From: Flavobacterium suncheonense GH29-5 = DSM 17707
GTDB taxonomy: Bacteria; Bacteroidota; Bacteroidia; Flavobacteriales; Flavobacteriaceae
Assembly (NCBI RefSeq): GCF_000430025.1
Contig: NZ_KE387021.1
Coordinates: 71,434-135,433 of the forward strand
DNA: 64,000 nt
Reading direction: 5' to 3'
The position numbers and the translations under genes are program-made. Under the pieces are notes generated by a model. The model had not been told where the DNA came from, searched no databases, and saw nothing but the letters and a program-made list of their open reading frames with translations. Positions 8,858 to 17,349 of the stretch are shown here, in pieces; within the stretch, counting starts at the first letter, position 1, and every line of letters starts with the position of its first letter.

Positions 8858-9159
8858 GCAGACCGCCTTATCGCTCCAATTCGTTGGGGAGGAAAGTCCG
8901 GACACCACAGAGCAGCATAGCGGGTAACGCCCGTCACCTTGAGCAATCAGGGGAGGACAAGTGCAACAGAAAGGATGTACAGGTAATGCTGTAGTGAAAT
9001 CAGGTAAACTCTATGCGGTGAAATGCCATGTATATCAGCAGTTAAGGGCGGCTCGTCCGTTGCTGAGGGGTAGGCAGATAGAACCTGTGAGCAATTGCAG
9101 GTCCAGATAAATGATAAGGGCTGACTTCGGTTGGTACAGAATCCGGCTTACAGGTCTGC
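8858..9159 (+). ncRNA. rnpB: RNase P RNA (class A)
   Basis: This is the catalytic RNA that trims tRNA 5' ends. The hallmark 5' core GAGGAAAGTCCGGACACC is at about 8889, and the matching 3' core ACAGAATCCGGCTTACAGG is near 9135. The ends pair as P1: GCAGACC at 8858 with GGTCTGC ending at 9159. A T8 run follows immediately and can act as terminator with P1. The length of about 302 nt fits bacterial type A RNA. Confidence 0.95.
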
Positions 9160-9209
9160 ATTTTTTTTAAAAGATTCTAAGGTGCTAAGGTTTTTTGAGG
9201 TTTAAAGTT

Positions 9210-9237
9210 TTCTAATTTCTAACTTCTAACTTCTAAA
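9210..9237. repeat. 7-bp tandem repeat (TTCTAAC-like, four copies)
   Basis: TTCTAAT, TTCTAAC, TTCTAAC and TTCTAAA follow one another without gaps between rnpB and the rsmD stop codon. It is a simple AT-rich intergenic repeat with no visible function. Confidence 0.7.
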
Positions 9238-9246
9238 TTACTACTT

Positions 9247-9837
9247 TTAGCTCTCAAACTCATCATCTTCTGCTTCTTCGTCAATATCCTCTTCATTGCC
9301 TTCAAATTCGAAGAATGAAAATACGGAACCGCCGTAATTTCTGCTGAAGGAGAAGTTCTCCATATGTTCCAGTTTGGTGTGTTTGGAGTGTTCGATGATC
9401 ATCATACCATCTTCTTCCAGTAATTCGTTTTCAAAAACCAGCTGAATGATTCTTTCAAAATCCTTTTGCTCCATCCCGTATGGCGGATCGGCGAAAATGA
9501 TGTCGTAACTCGCTTTGTTTTTCTCCAGGAATTTGAAAACATCACTTTTTATCGGCGTGATGTCGAAGTCGAATTCTTTGGCGGTTTTTTTGATGAAACT
9601 CACACAACCGAAATCACCATCCACAGCGACAACCGGTTCGGCACCACGGGAGGCAAATTCGTAACTGATATTCCCGGTTCCGGCGAATAAATCCAAAATG
9701 CGCAATTCGCTGAAATTGAAATAGTTGTTAAGGATATTGAACAAAGCTTCCTTAGACATGTCTGTCGTCGGGCGAACGGGAAGGTTACCCGGAGGCGTAA
9801 TTCTTCTTCCTTTATATTTACCGGAAATTATTCTCAT
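9247..9837 (-). CDS. rsmD: 16S rRNA (guanine(966)-N(2))-methyltransferase RsmD
   Basis: RsmD uses S-adenosylmethionine to methylate N2 of G966 in the 30S subunit. The N-terminus MRIISGKYKGRRI is the family signature, LDLFAGTGNISYEFASRGA is SAM motif I near residue 45, and FADPPYG (N6/N2 MTase DPPY motif) lies near residue 117. A highly acidic tail of about 15 residues ends the 196-residue protein. It overlaps the stop of the upstream DUF3822 gene by 4 bp, so the two are an operon. Confidence 0.95.
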   Translation of the reverse strand: MRIISGKYKGRRITPPGNLPVRPTTDMSKEALFNILNNYFNFSELRILDLFAGTGNISYEFASRGAEPVVAVDGDFGCVSFIKKTAKEFDFDITPIKSDVFKFLEKNKASYDIIFADPPYGMEQKDFERIIQLVFENELLEEDGMMIIEHSKHTKLEHMENFSFSRNYGGSVFSFFEFEGNEEDIDEEAEDDEFES

Positions 9838-10640
9838 GAATGTAAAAGCGTGAAATAGTGAAGTGCCTCTTCATTTTTAACGGATAATCTGAAAGCGGCA
9901 TCGGAAACATCTAACAAAGAAATATGTCTGATGTAGCGGTAGGCAATGGCAAAACAAGCATCATTTTCCGAAACTTTTCCGAGTAAATTTACCTGAATCG
10001 TTTCCGGGTTTAACTGCAACTGTTCTAAGGTAAACAACAGATAATACACAAAATCTTCCGGCGTTTTATACTCAAAAGAGTTGTATAACAACAGTTTAGA
10101 CTGATTGGTTATGACGATTTCAAAATGCGTTTCCTGCAAATGAACGTAAACCTGTTTATCGATTTTGTTTTTCGACAAATCCAGTAATTTAGTTACCAAA
10201 ACCGAGTTTACGTTTTTGTAATCAAAACTGCCGAACTGATCCACCAAAAAGTTGTTCACATTCACATAAGGCACGTGAACATTGTTCATTTCGTAGGTTT
10301 CCATTTCGTCGTAAGAAAAGAAATCCGTTTCGAAAACTTTGGTGTTGTATTGCAGATAACTTCCCATTGCGTCCTCTTCAAAAAGCGATTTCGGGACAAA
10401 CGTGTTTAAGTTGTTGTCGTGCAGTACGGTTATTTCATCATACGTTCTGGTAAGTTGCGGATAATCCACGAAAGTGCGCCACAACTGATCTTCCAGCGAT
10501 TGAGTGTGATTGAATTTTACTTCCTGAATGTCCCTTACGCTGTTGTTCAACGTATCGAAAACACAAAACGAAAGCCCGTTCAAAGCAATCTGAAGGGACA
10601 GTTTTTTGTAATTTTTGGAAACAATGGAAGTGTCTGACAT
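9834..10640 (-). CDS. DUF3822 family protein
   Basis: This 268-residue protein matches the flavobacterial DUF3822 pattern: KKLSLQIALNGLSFCVFDTL near the N-terminus, a middle VYVHLQETHFEIVI strand pair and a C-terminal RYIRHISLLDVSDAAF. The fold is thought to be ASKHA/actin-like, but no activity is known. The start is the ATG at 10640, because the longer open frame runs into the divergent helicase gene. It sits immediately upstream of rsmD, as in many Bacteroidota. Confidence 0.85.
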   Translation of the reverse strand: MSDTSIVSKNYKKLSLQIALNGLSFCVFDTLNNSVRDIQEVKFNHTQSLEDQLWRTFVDYPQLTRTYDEITVLHDNNLNTFVPKSLFEEDAMGSYLQYNTKVFETDFFSYDEMETYEMNNVHVPYVNVNNFLVDQFGSFDYKNVNSVLVTKLLDLSKNKIDKQVYVHLQETHFEIVITNQSKLLLYNSFEYKTPEDFVYYLLFTLEQLQLNPETIQVNLLGKVSENDACFAIAYRYIRHISLLDVSDAAFRLSVKNEEALHYFTLLHS

Positions 10641-10666
10641 GAAAGCTGTAAAATGATTAAGCGCAA

Positions 10667-10674
10667 CAAATTTA
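10667..10674 (-). promoter_or_regulatory. -7 element for the DUF3822-rsmD operon
   Basis: TAAATTTG (minus strand) fits TAnnTTTG and ends 26 nt before the DUF3822 start codon. Confidence 0.45.
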
Positions 10675-10718
10675 CATTTTTTTTCCAACCGTAACCGAAT
10701 ATGCTCAATTTTCATCAT

Positions 10719-10726
10719 TATCTTTG
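10719..10726 (+). promoter_or_regulatory. -7 element for the RecD-like helicase gene
   Basis: TATCTTTG fits TAnnTTTG and ends 25 nt before the ATG at 10752. It is divergent from the DUF3822 promoter 45 bp away. Confidence 0.45.
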
Positions 10727-10751
10727 GATTCCATTTCATTACTGACTGCCG

Positions 10752-12173
10752 ATGATTTCCGCAAAATTTTACAACACACTCCGAAATAGTTTTCCTTTTC
10801 AGCCCACGCTTAAACAGGATATTTTTTTTCAGAAAGTCGCTGATTTTGTGAGTAATGAGAATCCGGACGAAATTTTTCTGCTGAAAGGGTACGCCGGAAC
10901 CGGGAAAACAACCGTGATTTCTACGATAGTCGAACATCTGAAAGACATCAACAAAAAATACGTTTTACTGGCGCCAACCGGTCGTGCGGCTAAAGTGATG
11001 GCAAATTATTCCGAAAAACCGGCGCATACCATTCACAAACGCATTTATTTTCCGAAAAAGAGCAGTGGCGGCGTAAGTTTCACGATGCAGACCAACAAGT
11101 TCAAGAATACGATTTTTATCGTCGATGAAGCGTCTATGATTTCGGATTCGCCCACAGAATCAAGCATGTACGAAAACGGTTCGCTGTTGGACGATTTAAT
11201 CATGTACATCTATTCTGGTCACAATTGCAAAATGATTTTGGTAGGCGACACGGCTCAGTTACCGCCCGTTGGAATGGATGTGAGTCCGGCGTTGGATATG
11301 GACAAACTTTCCATGAATTACAATATGGAAGTACCTCATATTGAGTTGGATGAAGTAATGCGTCAGGAAGAAAAATCGGGAATTCTGTTCAATGCTACGG
11401 AATTGCGCGAGATTCTGAAATCGCATTTTATCGACACGTTTCAGTTTCAGCTTAGAGGTTTTAAAGATATTGTCCGATTGACTGACGGTTACGATATTCA
11501 GGACGCGATTCATGCGGCCTATTCCAATTATTCGATTGAAGATACGGCGTTTATCGTGCGTTCCAATAAACGGGCGAATCAGTACAATCAGCAAATTCGC
11601 CTCAAAATTTTGGATAAGGAAAGCGAACTTTCTCCCGGAGATTTCATGATGGTGGTTAAAAACAACTATTTCTGGCTGAAAGACAGTGACGAAGCCGGTT
11701 TTATTGCCAACGGCGACATCATCGAAATTCTTGAAATCTTCAGAATTGTGGAACTTTATGGTTTCAAATTCGCCAAAGTAAAAATCCGGATGGTCGATTA
11801 TCCGAACCAGATTCCTCTGGAAACGATTTTAATTCTCGACACGGTTATGAGTGAAGCCCCTTCGTTAACCTACGAACAGAACAATCAACTGTATCAGGAA
11901 GTTATGAAGGATTATGAAGACGAAACCAGCCAATACCGTCGTTTGCAGAAAGTGAAAAACAACGAATATTTTAATGCTTTACAAGTAAAATTCTCGTATG
12001 CAATAACGTGTCATAAATCACAGGGTGGGCAGTGGAATACGGTTTTTATCGAACAACCGTATTTACCGGAAGGAATCGACAGAGACTATATCCGTTGGTT
12101 GTACACAGCCATGACCCGCGCCAAAGATAAATTGTATCTGATTGGTTTTCAGGATGAATATTTTGACAATTAG
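10752..12173 (+). CDS. RecD-like ATP-dependent DNA helicase
   Basis: This 473-residue superfamily 1 helicase has Walker A LLKGYAGTGKTT near residue 43, Walker B/DEAS (FIVDEASMISD) near 125, the motif III region ILVGDTAQLPPVGMD, and a C-terminal UvrD-type segment with VKFSYAITCHKSQGGQW and YTAMTRAKDKLYLIG. It is shorter than E. coli RecD and has no RecB/RecC partner beside it, so it resembles stand-alone RecD2-like or Dda-like helicases of Bacteroidota. A role in recombination or repair is inferred. Confidence 0.9.
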   Translation: MISAKFYNTLRNSFPFQPTLKQDIFFQKVADFVSNENPDEIFLLKGYAGTGKTTVISTIVEHLKDINKKYVLLAPTGRAAKVMANYSEKPAHTIHKRIYFPKKSSGGVSFTMQTNKFKNTIFIVDEASMISDSPTESSMYENGSLLDDLIMYIYSGHNCKMILVGDTAQLPPVGMDVSPALDMDKLSMNYNMEVPHIELDEVMRQEEKSGILFNATELREILKSHFIDTFQFQLRGFKDIVRLTDGYDIQDAIHAAYSNYSIEDTAFIVRSNKRANQYNQQIRLKILDKESELSPGDFMMVVKNNYFWLKDSDEAGFIANGDIIEILEIFRIVELYGFKFAKVKIRMVDYPNQIPLETILILDTVMSEAPSLTYEQNNQLYQEVMKDYEDETSQYRRLQKVKNNEYFNALQVKFSYAITCHKSQGGQWNTVFIEQPYLPEGIDRDYIRWLYTAMTRAKDKLYLIGFQDEYFDN

Positions 12174-12217
12174 AAAATAAAAACTCCGTAATTTAGCTAT
12201 TTTACAACACATTAAAA

Positions 12218-12943
12218 ATGAAAATAATCGCCGTAATTCCCGCACGCTATGCTTCCACACGATTTCCTGCCAAACTGATGCAGGATTTGGTTGGGAAAAC
12301 CGTAATCCTGAGAACGTATGAAGCCGCCATCAATACAAAACTGTTTGACGATGTTTTTGTGGTAACCGATTCCGATTTGATTTACAACGAAATCATTTCT
12401 AACGGAGGAAAAGCGATCATGAGCATCAAAGAACACGAATCCGGCAGCGACCGAATTGCGGAAGCCGTTGAAAATATGGACGTTGACGTAGTAATCAATG
12501 TGCAGGGAGACGAGCCGTTCATCAATAAAAAACCGTTGGAACAGGTAATCGAAATCTTCAGAAATGATACTGAAAAGAAAGTCGATTTAGCTTCTTTAAT
12601 GTTTGAAATCAAGGAGAAATCGGAAATAGAGAACCCTAATAATGTGAAAGTTATCGTAGATCAAAAAGGATTTGCGCTGTATTTTTCCCGTTCGGTAATT
12701 CCGTATCCGAGAGAAGAAAATGTTGGTGTTCGATATATGAAACACATTGGAATTTATGCCTTCCGTAAAGAAGCCTTAATGGATTTTTACCGTTTGCCGA
12801 TGTTGTCGCTCGAAGCCTCGGAAAAACTGGAACAATTACGTTATTTAGAATACGGAAAACGCATCCGAATGGTGGAAACCGATCACGGCAGCATCGGAAT
12901 TGATACACCCGAAGATTTGGAAAAAGCCCGTAAAATGCTGTAA
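12218..12943 (+). CDS. kdsB: 3-deoxy-manno-octulosonate cytidylyltransferase (CMP-KDO synthetase)
   Basis: KdsB activates KDO with CTP for lipopolysaccharide inner-core assembly in the cytoplasm. The N-terminal nucleotide-binding loop [15 protein letters not shown], the central [12 protein letters not shown], and the C-terminal [15 protein letters not shown] are all family signatures. The 241-residue length is standard. A GNAT gene begins 2 bp after its stop codon. Confidence 0.96.
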   Translation: MKIIAVIPARYASTRFPAKLMQDLVGKTVILRTYEAAINTKLFDDVFVVTDSDLIYNEIISNGGKAIMSIKEHESGSDRIAEAVENMDVDVVINVQGDEPFINKKPLEQVIEIFRNDTEKKVDLASLMFEIKEKSEIENPNNVKVIVDQKGFALYFSRSVIPYPREENVGVRYMKHIGIYAFRKEALMDFYRLPMLSLEASEKLEQLRYLEYGKRIRMVETDHGSIGIDTPEDLEKARKML

Positions 12944-12945
12944 AA

Positions 12946-13470
12946 ATGAATACTACCGAATTCACAATCCGAAATGCCAAACCAGAAGAATATCAGAACA
13001 TTGGAGCACTTATGGTTAAGGTGTACAGCGCATTAGACGGTTTCCCGAAGCCGCATCAGCATCCTAAATATTACGAAATGCTCGCCAATGTTGGAGAACT
13101 GACCAACAAGCCCGGAACAGAAATTTTAGTGGCCGTTTCCTCTGAAGGAAATATCGCAGGAGTTGTGGTTTATTTCGGCGATATGCAATATTATGGTTCA
13201 GGCGGCACAGCGACTCAGGAGAAAAATGCTGCAGGTTTCAGACTTTTGGCGGTAGACGACAGCCAGAGAGGAAAAGGGATTGGCAAGTTACTAACCATGT
13301 TCTGTCTGGAAAAAGCAAAGCAGCAGCAGTTGCCGCAAATGATTATTCATACTACCAATGCGATGAAACCGGCCTGGAGAATGTATGAAAACATTGGTTT
13401 TAAAAGGTCTGAAGATCTGGATTTCAAACAAGGCGAACTGGAAGTTTTCGGGTTCCGGTTTCTGTTGTAA
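12946..13470 (+). CDS. GNAT family N-acetyltransferase
   Basis: The 174-residue protein has the GNAT fold. FRLLAVDDSQRGKGIGKLLTMF contains the acetyl-CoA-binding R/Q-x-x-G-x-G/A loop (QRGKGIG), and WRMYENIGFKRSEDL is the typical last helix-strand. The substrate cannot be told. It is almost contiguous with kdsB and likely cotranscribed, and it converges on the next gene with no gap. Confidence 0.88.
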   Translation: MNTTEFTIRNAKPEEYQNIGALMVKVYSALDGFPKPHQHPKYYEMLANVGELTNKPGTEILVAVSSEGNIAGVVVYFGDMQYYGSGGTATQEKNAAGFRLLAVDDSQRGKGIGKLLTMFCLEKAKQQQLPQMIIHTTNAMKPAWRMYENIGFKRSEDLDFKQGELEVFGFRFLL

Positions 13471-14133
13471 TTATCCTAGTTTTTTAATGGTAAAAAGTTC
13501 GTTATGATCTTCCACCTTCGGATACATTCTGACGGAATAATTGTCATCAAAACGGGAACGGTAATTTAGATTTCTTTCTTTATCTTTTTTATTTAAAGTC
13601 ATGGTATTAAATAGAATAAAACCATTTACTTTAAGTAAAAAGTTAATTCTATTGATAAAGAAATCCTCAAACAAAAAATTAGGCATTGTCGTGTCCTGAA
13701 AGATGTCGATGATGATTAAATCGTACTTCTCTTTGGTTTTCAAAATGTATTCAAAAGCATCGCCGATTACGATTTCAAGGTTCGGAATCTGATTTAATCC
13801 GAAATACTTATTGGCGATTTCGATTACGTTAGCATCCAGTTCGACACCGGTTATTTTTCCGCTGAATTTTATTTCATCGACTAACGTTTTAATCACGCTT
13901 CCGCCGGCAACTCCAAGAACCAAAACGTTTTCAAAACCTCTGATGCGTTCAAATCCTATATAATGCAACCCTTTGCGAAGAATCCGCTGTAAGCTCCCGT
14001 AGGAGTAATTCGTATTCTTGGAATCGAGCACCAATTGCCCGTTAGCCCAGGTAACTTCAAGGCTTTTATTGATTTCGGAGTTCTTTCGGTAAATGTTTAT
14101 GGGGATGAAATAACTCAGGATTTTCTTAATCAT
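13471..14133 (-). CDS. Spermidine synthase-like methyltransferase-fold protein
   Basis: The 220-residue protein has the Rossmann fold of the spermidine synthase family: LVLGVAGGSVIKTLV is the nucleotide-binding Gly-rich loop, GVELDANVIEIANKYFGL is motif II, and YDLIIIDIFQD is the post-II acidic strand. The N-terminal beta domain of true SpeE is short, and the aminopropyltransferase gatekeeping residues cannot be confirmed, so it may be a methyltransferase-like relative. The ATG at 14133 is preferred to a longer frame that meets the divergent acyltransferase gene. Confidence 0.8.
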   Translation of the reverse strand: MIKKILSYFIPINIYRKNSEINKSLEVTWANGQLVLDSKNTNYSYGSLQRILRKGLHYIGFERIRGFENVLVLGVAGGSVIKTLVDEIKFSGKITGVELDANVIEIANKYFGLNQIPNLEIVIGDAFEYILKTKEKYDLIIIDIFQDTTMPNFLFEDFFINRINFLLKVNGFILFNTMTLNKKDKERNLNYRSRFDDNYSVRMYPKVEDHNELFTIKKLG

Positions 14134-14190
14134 CAACGTTGCATTTTCTATTCGTAAATATAATGCTATTTTTGAACCAAACTTTTCGTC

Positions 14191-14748
14191 ATGAAACAAA
14201 TTCTGTACAAGTTTATATTTTTCAGGTTAATGGGATGGAAGATTGAGGGAACCATTCCGCCGGAAATTAGAAAATGTGTAATGATAGTGGTGCCGCACAC
14301 CAGCTGGCACGATTTCTATATTGGTCTGTTTACCAGAGGAATAATAGGTTTAGATATGAACTTTGTGGCGAAAAAAGAACTGTTCCGGTTTCCGTTTGGA
14401 GCCTATTTTCGTTGGATGGGCGGCGCGCCTTTAGACCGACAGAAAAATGAAAACAAAGTGGATGCGATTGCTAAAGTTTTTGAAAGCCATGACGTTTTTC
14501 GTTTAGCGATTGCGCCGGAAGGAACCCGAAAAAAAGTGACCGAATGGAAGACCGGTTTTTATTACATCGCCCTAAAAGCCAACGTTCCGATTATTCCCGT
14601 AGCCTTCGATTGGGGCAGAAAGACTGTTAAAATTTCGGAACCGTTTTGGCCGACGGCAAACAAAGAAGCTGATTTTAAAATATTAGCACAAAATTTCAAA
14701 GGAGCCATCGGGAAAGTTCCGGAATACAGTTTTGAACCAAAAGACTGA
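14191..14748 (+). CDS. 1-acyl-sn-glycerol-3-phosphate acyltransferase-like protein (PlsC family)
   Basis: Acyltransferases of this family transfer fatty acyl chains to lysophospholipids or aminolipids at the inner membrane. The H-x4-D catalytic motif is in PHTSWHDFYIG, the phosphate-binding motif is in APEGTRKK, and the late NVPIIPVAFDW block is present. At 185 residues it is a short form. It converges directly on the XRE regulator gene, stop codon to stop codon. Confidence 0.88.
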   Translation: MKQILYKFIFFRLMGWKIEGTIPPEIRKCVMIVVPHTSWHDFYIGLFTRGIIGLDMNFVAKKELFRFPFGAYFRWMGGAPLDRQKNENKVDAIAKVFESHDVFRLAIAPEGTRKKVTEWKTGFYYIALKANVPIIPVAFDWGRKTVKISEPFWPTANKEADFKILAQNFKGAIGKVPEYSFEPKD

Positions 14749-15237
14749 TTATTCGGGAATGTAATTTTTAAACGTTCCGTTTTTGTAGAATACGACAATT
14801 CGGTCGATATCTGAGTTGTTTTTTAAAGTTTCGAAATTTCGCGTATTTGAAAATTTTTCTTCGGAGTTTTCATTTACGCGATTTTTTTCGACGCTTGGTT
14901 TGGTAAATAAATCAGGCTGCTCATTTTGATCTTTTGAAACCTCATTTCGGTTTTCGGAAAAAAGAGTAGAAACCGTTTCCGGTTTTTGAATTACGGGTTC
15001 GTTATTTTCACTTTTCGGAAAATTTCCTTTACCGTTTAAAATCCAATACAAATCCACTTCTGGAAAAACTTCTGTAATTTTCATCACGAAATCTAAACTT
15101 GGTTTATTTCTTCCGGAGAGTAGGTGCGATAAACTGGAACGCTGAACGCCAATTCTATCTGCAAAACCAGAAGCAGATAAACCGTAATATTCGAAGATAA
15201 TTTCCAGTCTTTTTACAAAATCGTCGATGTTTACCAT
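14749..15237 (-). CDS. XRE-family helix-turn-helix regulator
   Basis: This 162-residue protein has an N-terminal XRE HTH (residues about 5-65, LSASGFADRIGVQRSSLSHLL) followed by the VDLYWILNGKGNFP segment found in many flavobacterial XRE proteins. The rest is a charged low-complexity tail ending in VVFYKNGTFKNYIPE. The start is the ATG at 15237. A TTTAC-N4-GTAAA palindrome covers that start codon and a second covers its -7 element, so autorepression is likely. The divergent neighbour is an M14 peptidase with similar sites. Control of that gene is inferred. Confidence 0.88.
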   Translation of the reverse strand: MVNIDDFVKRLEIIFEYYGLSASGFADRIGVQRSSLSHLLSGRNKPSLDFVMKITEVFPEVDLYWILNGKGNFPKSENNEPVIQKPETVSTLFSENRNEVSKDQNEQPDLFTKPSVEKNRVNENSEEKFSNTRNFETLKNNSDIDRIVVFYKNGTFKNYIPE

Positions 15238-15243
15238 TGTAAA
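15230..15243. promoter_or_regulatory. Operator palindrome site 1 (over XRE start codon)
   Basis: TTTAC-CATT-GTAAA: perfect 5-bp inverted arms with a 4-bp spacer, overlapping the XRE ATG. Confidence 0.55.
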
Positions 15244-15264
15244 TTGTATTGCGAAAATTAAATA

Positions 15265-15300
15265 ATTACAAATGTAAACAAACAATCTGAAATAACCAAA
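15265..15300 (-). promoter_or_regulatory. XRE gene promoter with operator site 2
   Basis: On the minus strand, TTTG (15297-15300), a 20-bp spacer and TACATTTG (15269-15276) make a good -33/-7 promoter. The palindrome ATTAC-AAAT-GTAAA at 15265-15278 (one mismatch) lies directly over the -7 box. Confidence 0.6.
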
Positions 15301-15498
15301 TCCACACTTGTGAACGGGTTATTTTAGCCATTTTTATTGAAAGTATACGTTCATGTATTTAATTATAAATAACTGATTTGCAATTATATAAATTTTATAA
15401 AAAACAATGATAGTAATGATTGATATGTTTAGCTGTTTATTGTGGATATTCGACAAACGAGCTGTTTACATTACTAAACTAATTGATTAATTTATTAG

Positions 15499-15536
15499 TT
15501 TACATTTGTAAAAAATAAGATGTTTACTTTTGTAAA
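15499..15536 (+). promoter_or_regulatory. M14 peptidase promoter with operator sites 3 and 4
   Basis: TTTAC-ATTT-GTAAA (15499-15512) and TTTAC-TTTT-GTAAA (15523-15536) are perfect palindromes whose centres are 24 bp apart. The second contains TACTTTTG (15525-15532), a TAnnTTTG -7 element 19 nt before the ATG at 15552. Binding would block the promoter. Confidence 0.6.
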
Positions 15537-15551
15537 TAGAAATCCAACCTC

Positions 15552-16706
15552 ATGAATTATCAGCTTTTGTTTGAAAAGTATAGAGAGCAAAATCTCTTTG
15601 GCCGTTACATTACGAACCGTCATATAGAACCCCTTTTAGAAACACTAAAGGAACATTTTGAAATCTCAGTTATTGGTGAATCGGTAAAAATGAAACCGAT
15701 CTATCAGGTAAAAATCGGTTCCGGAAAAACCAAAATTTACATGTGGTCGCAAATGCACGGAAATGAAAGCACGTGTACTAAAGCGTTATTTGATTTGTTT
15801 AATTTCCTTAAAAGCGATAATCCGTTAGCTAATCAACTAAAAAAGGAATGCACCTTATTATGTATTCCGATTGTAAATCCTGACGGCGCCGAAGCTTACA
15901 CACGTGTAAATACCAATGAAGTAGACTTAAATCGCGATTCGGTAAACTTGTCGCAGCCGGAAAGTAGGCTATTGCGAAAGGTTTTTGACGACTTTCAGCC
16001 TGATTTTTGTTTTAATCTGCACGATCAGCGTACCATTTTTGCTGCGGGTTTCGAGGCTAACCCTGCAACAGTCTCGTTTTTAGCGCCTTCGTATAATGAA
16101 GCCTGTCAAATTAATGAAGTCCGTTTAAAAGCTATCAATATTATTGTTGCGATGTATTCGGAATTGCAAAATCTGATTCCCGGACAAGTAGGACAGTTTG
16201 ATGATGCTTTTAATATTAATTGTATTGGCGATCGTTTTCAGTCTTTAAATGTTCCGACTATATTATTTGAGGCCGGGCATTTTCAAAACGATTACGATAG
16301 GGAAGTGACTCGTAAGTTTATATTTGTTTCGTATCTCTCGGCACTAAGTTGTATTATGAATAATGAATTTATTGACGATAAAAGCATTGAATATTTTAAA
16401 ATTCCTCAAAATAACGCCGTGTTTTTTGATTTTATTTATAAAAATGTCAAAATAATAGTTGATGGTGTGGAAAAAATAACTAATTTTGCAGCCCATTACA
16501 AGGAGGTTTTGGCTAACGGTAAAATCGAGTTTGAAGCCAAAATCGTTGAAATAGGAGCGTTGACCGGAAATTTTGGCCATGTTGAGTATGATTTTCAGGG
16601 AGAATTATTTGAAAATCAGAAAGGTAAATTTCCGCAATTGGATCAGAATGCCGATTTTTTAATAGGAACGCATAATAAAATTGTTAATGGATTGCTAAAA
16701 AAATAA
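15552..16706 (+). CDS. M14-family zinc carboxypeptidase
   Basis: The 384-residue protein has the M14 metallopeptidase active site. The zinc motif HGNE has His69 and Glu72 (MWSQMHGNEST), a further His occurs in FNLHDQRT near 155, and the catalytic Glu is near 240 in ILFEAGHF. PIVNPDGAEAYTRVN is the usual substrate-binding region. No signal peptide is visible, so it probably acts in the cytoplasm on peptides or acylated amino acids. The gene has palindromic operator sites over its promoter shared with the divergent XRE regulator, so it is probably tightly controlled. Confidence 0.9.
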   Translation: MNYQLLFEKYREQNLFGRYITNRHIEPLLETLKEHFEISVIGESVKMKPIYQVKIGSGKTKIYMWSQMHGNESTCTKALFDLFNFLKSDNPLANQLKKECTLLCIPIVNPDGAEAYTRVNTNEVDLNRDSVNLSQPESRLLRKVFDDFQPDFCFNLHDQRTIFAAGFEANPATVSFLAPSYNEACQINEVRLKAINIIVAMYSELQNLIPGQVGQFDDAFNINCIGDRFQSLNVPTILFEAGHFQNDYDREVTRKFIFVSYLSALSCIMNNEFIDDKSIEYFKIPQNNAVFFDFIYKNVKIIVDGVEKITNFAAHYKEVLANGKIEFEAKIVEIGALTGNFGHVEYDFQGELFENQKGKFPQLDQNADFLIGTHNKIVNGLLKK

Positions 16707-16790
16707 TAATTTTTGTATTTTATTGATAAAATATTATAAAAATATTCTTAATTTTAAACTTTTAAAATAAATAACTGATAAATTCATAGT

Positions 16791-17270
16791 ATGAGTAAGT
16801 TTCGTTTGGATGAAGTAGATCATCAGATTTTAGATATGCTGATTGATAACACTAGAGTTCCTTTTACCGATATTGCTAAAAAATTATTAATATCTGCCGG
16901 TACGGTGCACGTTCGTGTGAAAAAAATGGAAGATGCGGGAATTATCCAAGGTTCTTCATTAACATTAGACTACGAGAAATTAGGCTATTCATTTATTGCT
17001 TATGTAGGGGTTTTTCTTCACAATACATCACAGACGAAATTTGTATTGGAAAGAATCAACGAAATTCCGTTTGTAACTGTGGCTCACGTTACTACCGGTA
17101 AATTCAATATCTTCTGTAAAATCAGAGCTAAAGATACCAAACACGCAAAAGAGGTAATTTTCATGATTGATGATATTGAAGGTGTTTACAGAACAGAAAC
17201 CATGATTTCCTTAGAAGAAAGTATCAACGACAAAAAACGTTTGATGCACACCATCTTCAAGGACATGTAA
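16791..17270 (+). CDS. Lrp/AsnC family transcriptional regulator
   Basis: The 159-residue protein has an N-terminal AsnC-type HTH (DEVDHQILDMLIDNTRVPFTDIAKKL... is the first part) and a C-terminal RAM ligand-binding domain from about residue 70 (VGVFLHNTSQTKFVLERI, VTTGKFNIFCKIRAKD). Lrp-family proteins sense amino acids and form octamers. It is a single gene closed by a strong terminator. An AT-rich leader of 84 bp precedes it. Confidence 0.93.
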   Translation: MSKFRLDEVDHQILDMLIDNTRVPFTDIAKKLLISAGTVHVRVKKMEDAGIIQGSSLTLDYEKLGYSFIAYVGVFLHNTSQTKFVLERINEIPFVTVAHVTTGKFNIFCKIRAKDTKHAKEVIFMIDDIEGVYRTETMISLEESINDKKRLMHTIFKDM

Positions 17271-17285
17271 TTTCTTAAAAATATC

Positions 17286-17315
17286 AAAACCCGGAGTTAA
17301 CGCTTCGGGTTTTTT
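17286..17315 (+). terminator. Rho-independent terminator of the Lrp-type gene
   Basis: AAAACCCG (17286-17293) pairs with CGGGTTTT (17306-17313) across a 12-nt loop and runs into T residues. Confidence 0.8.
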
Positions 17316-17349
17316 GTTTACATTTATTTCGAACAATCAAAAACCAATT

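Larger units (their letters stand above)
15238..15551. other. Divergent regulatory region between XRE regulator and M14 peptidase
   Basis: This AT-rich, non-coding stretch carries four clear TTTAC-N4-GTAAA-type sites counting the one over the XRE start (15230, 15265, 15499, 15523), plus a one-mismatch copy at 15465-15478. The sites cluster at both ends next to the two promoters. The central 180 bp shows nothing else recognisable. Confidence 0.6.
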
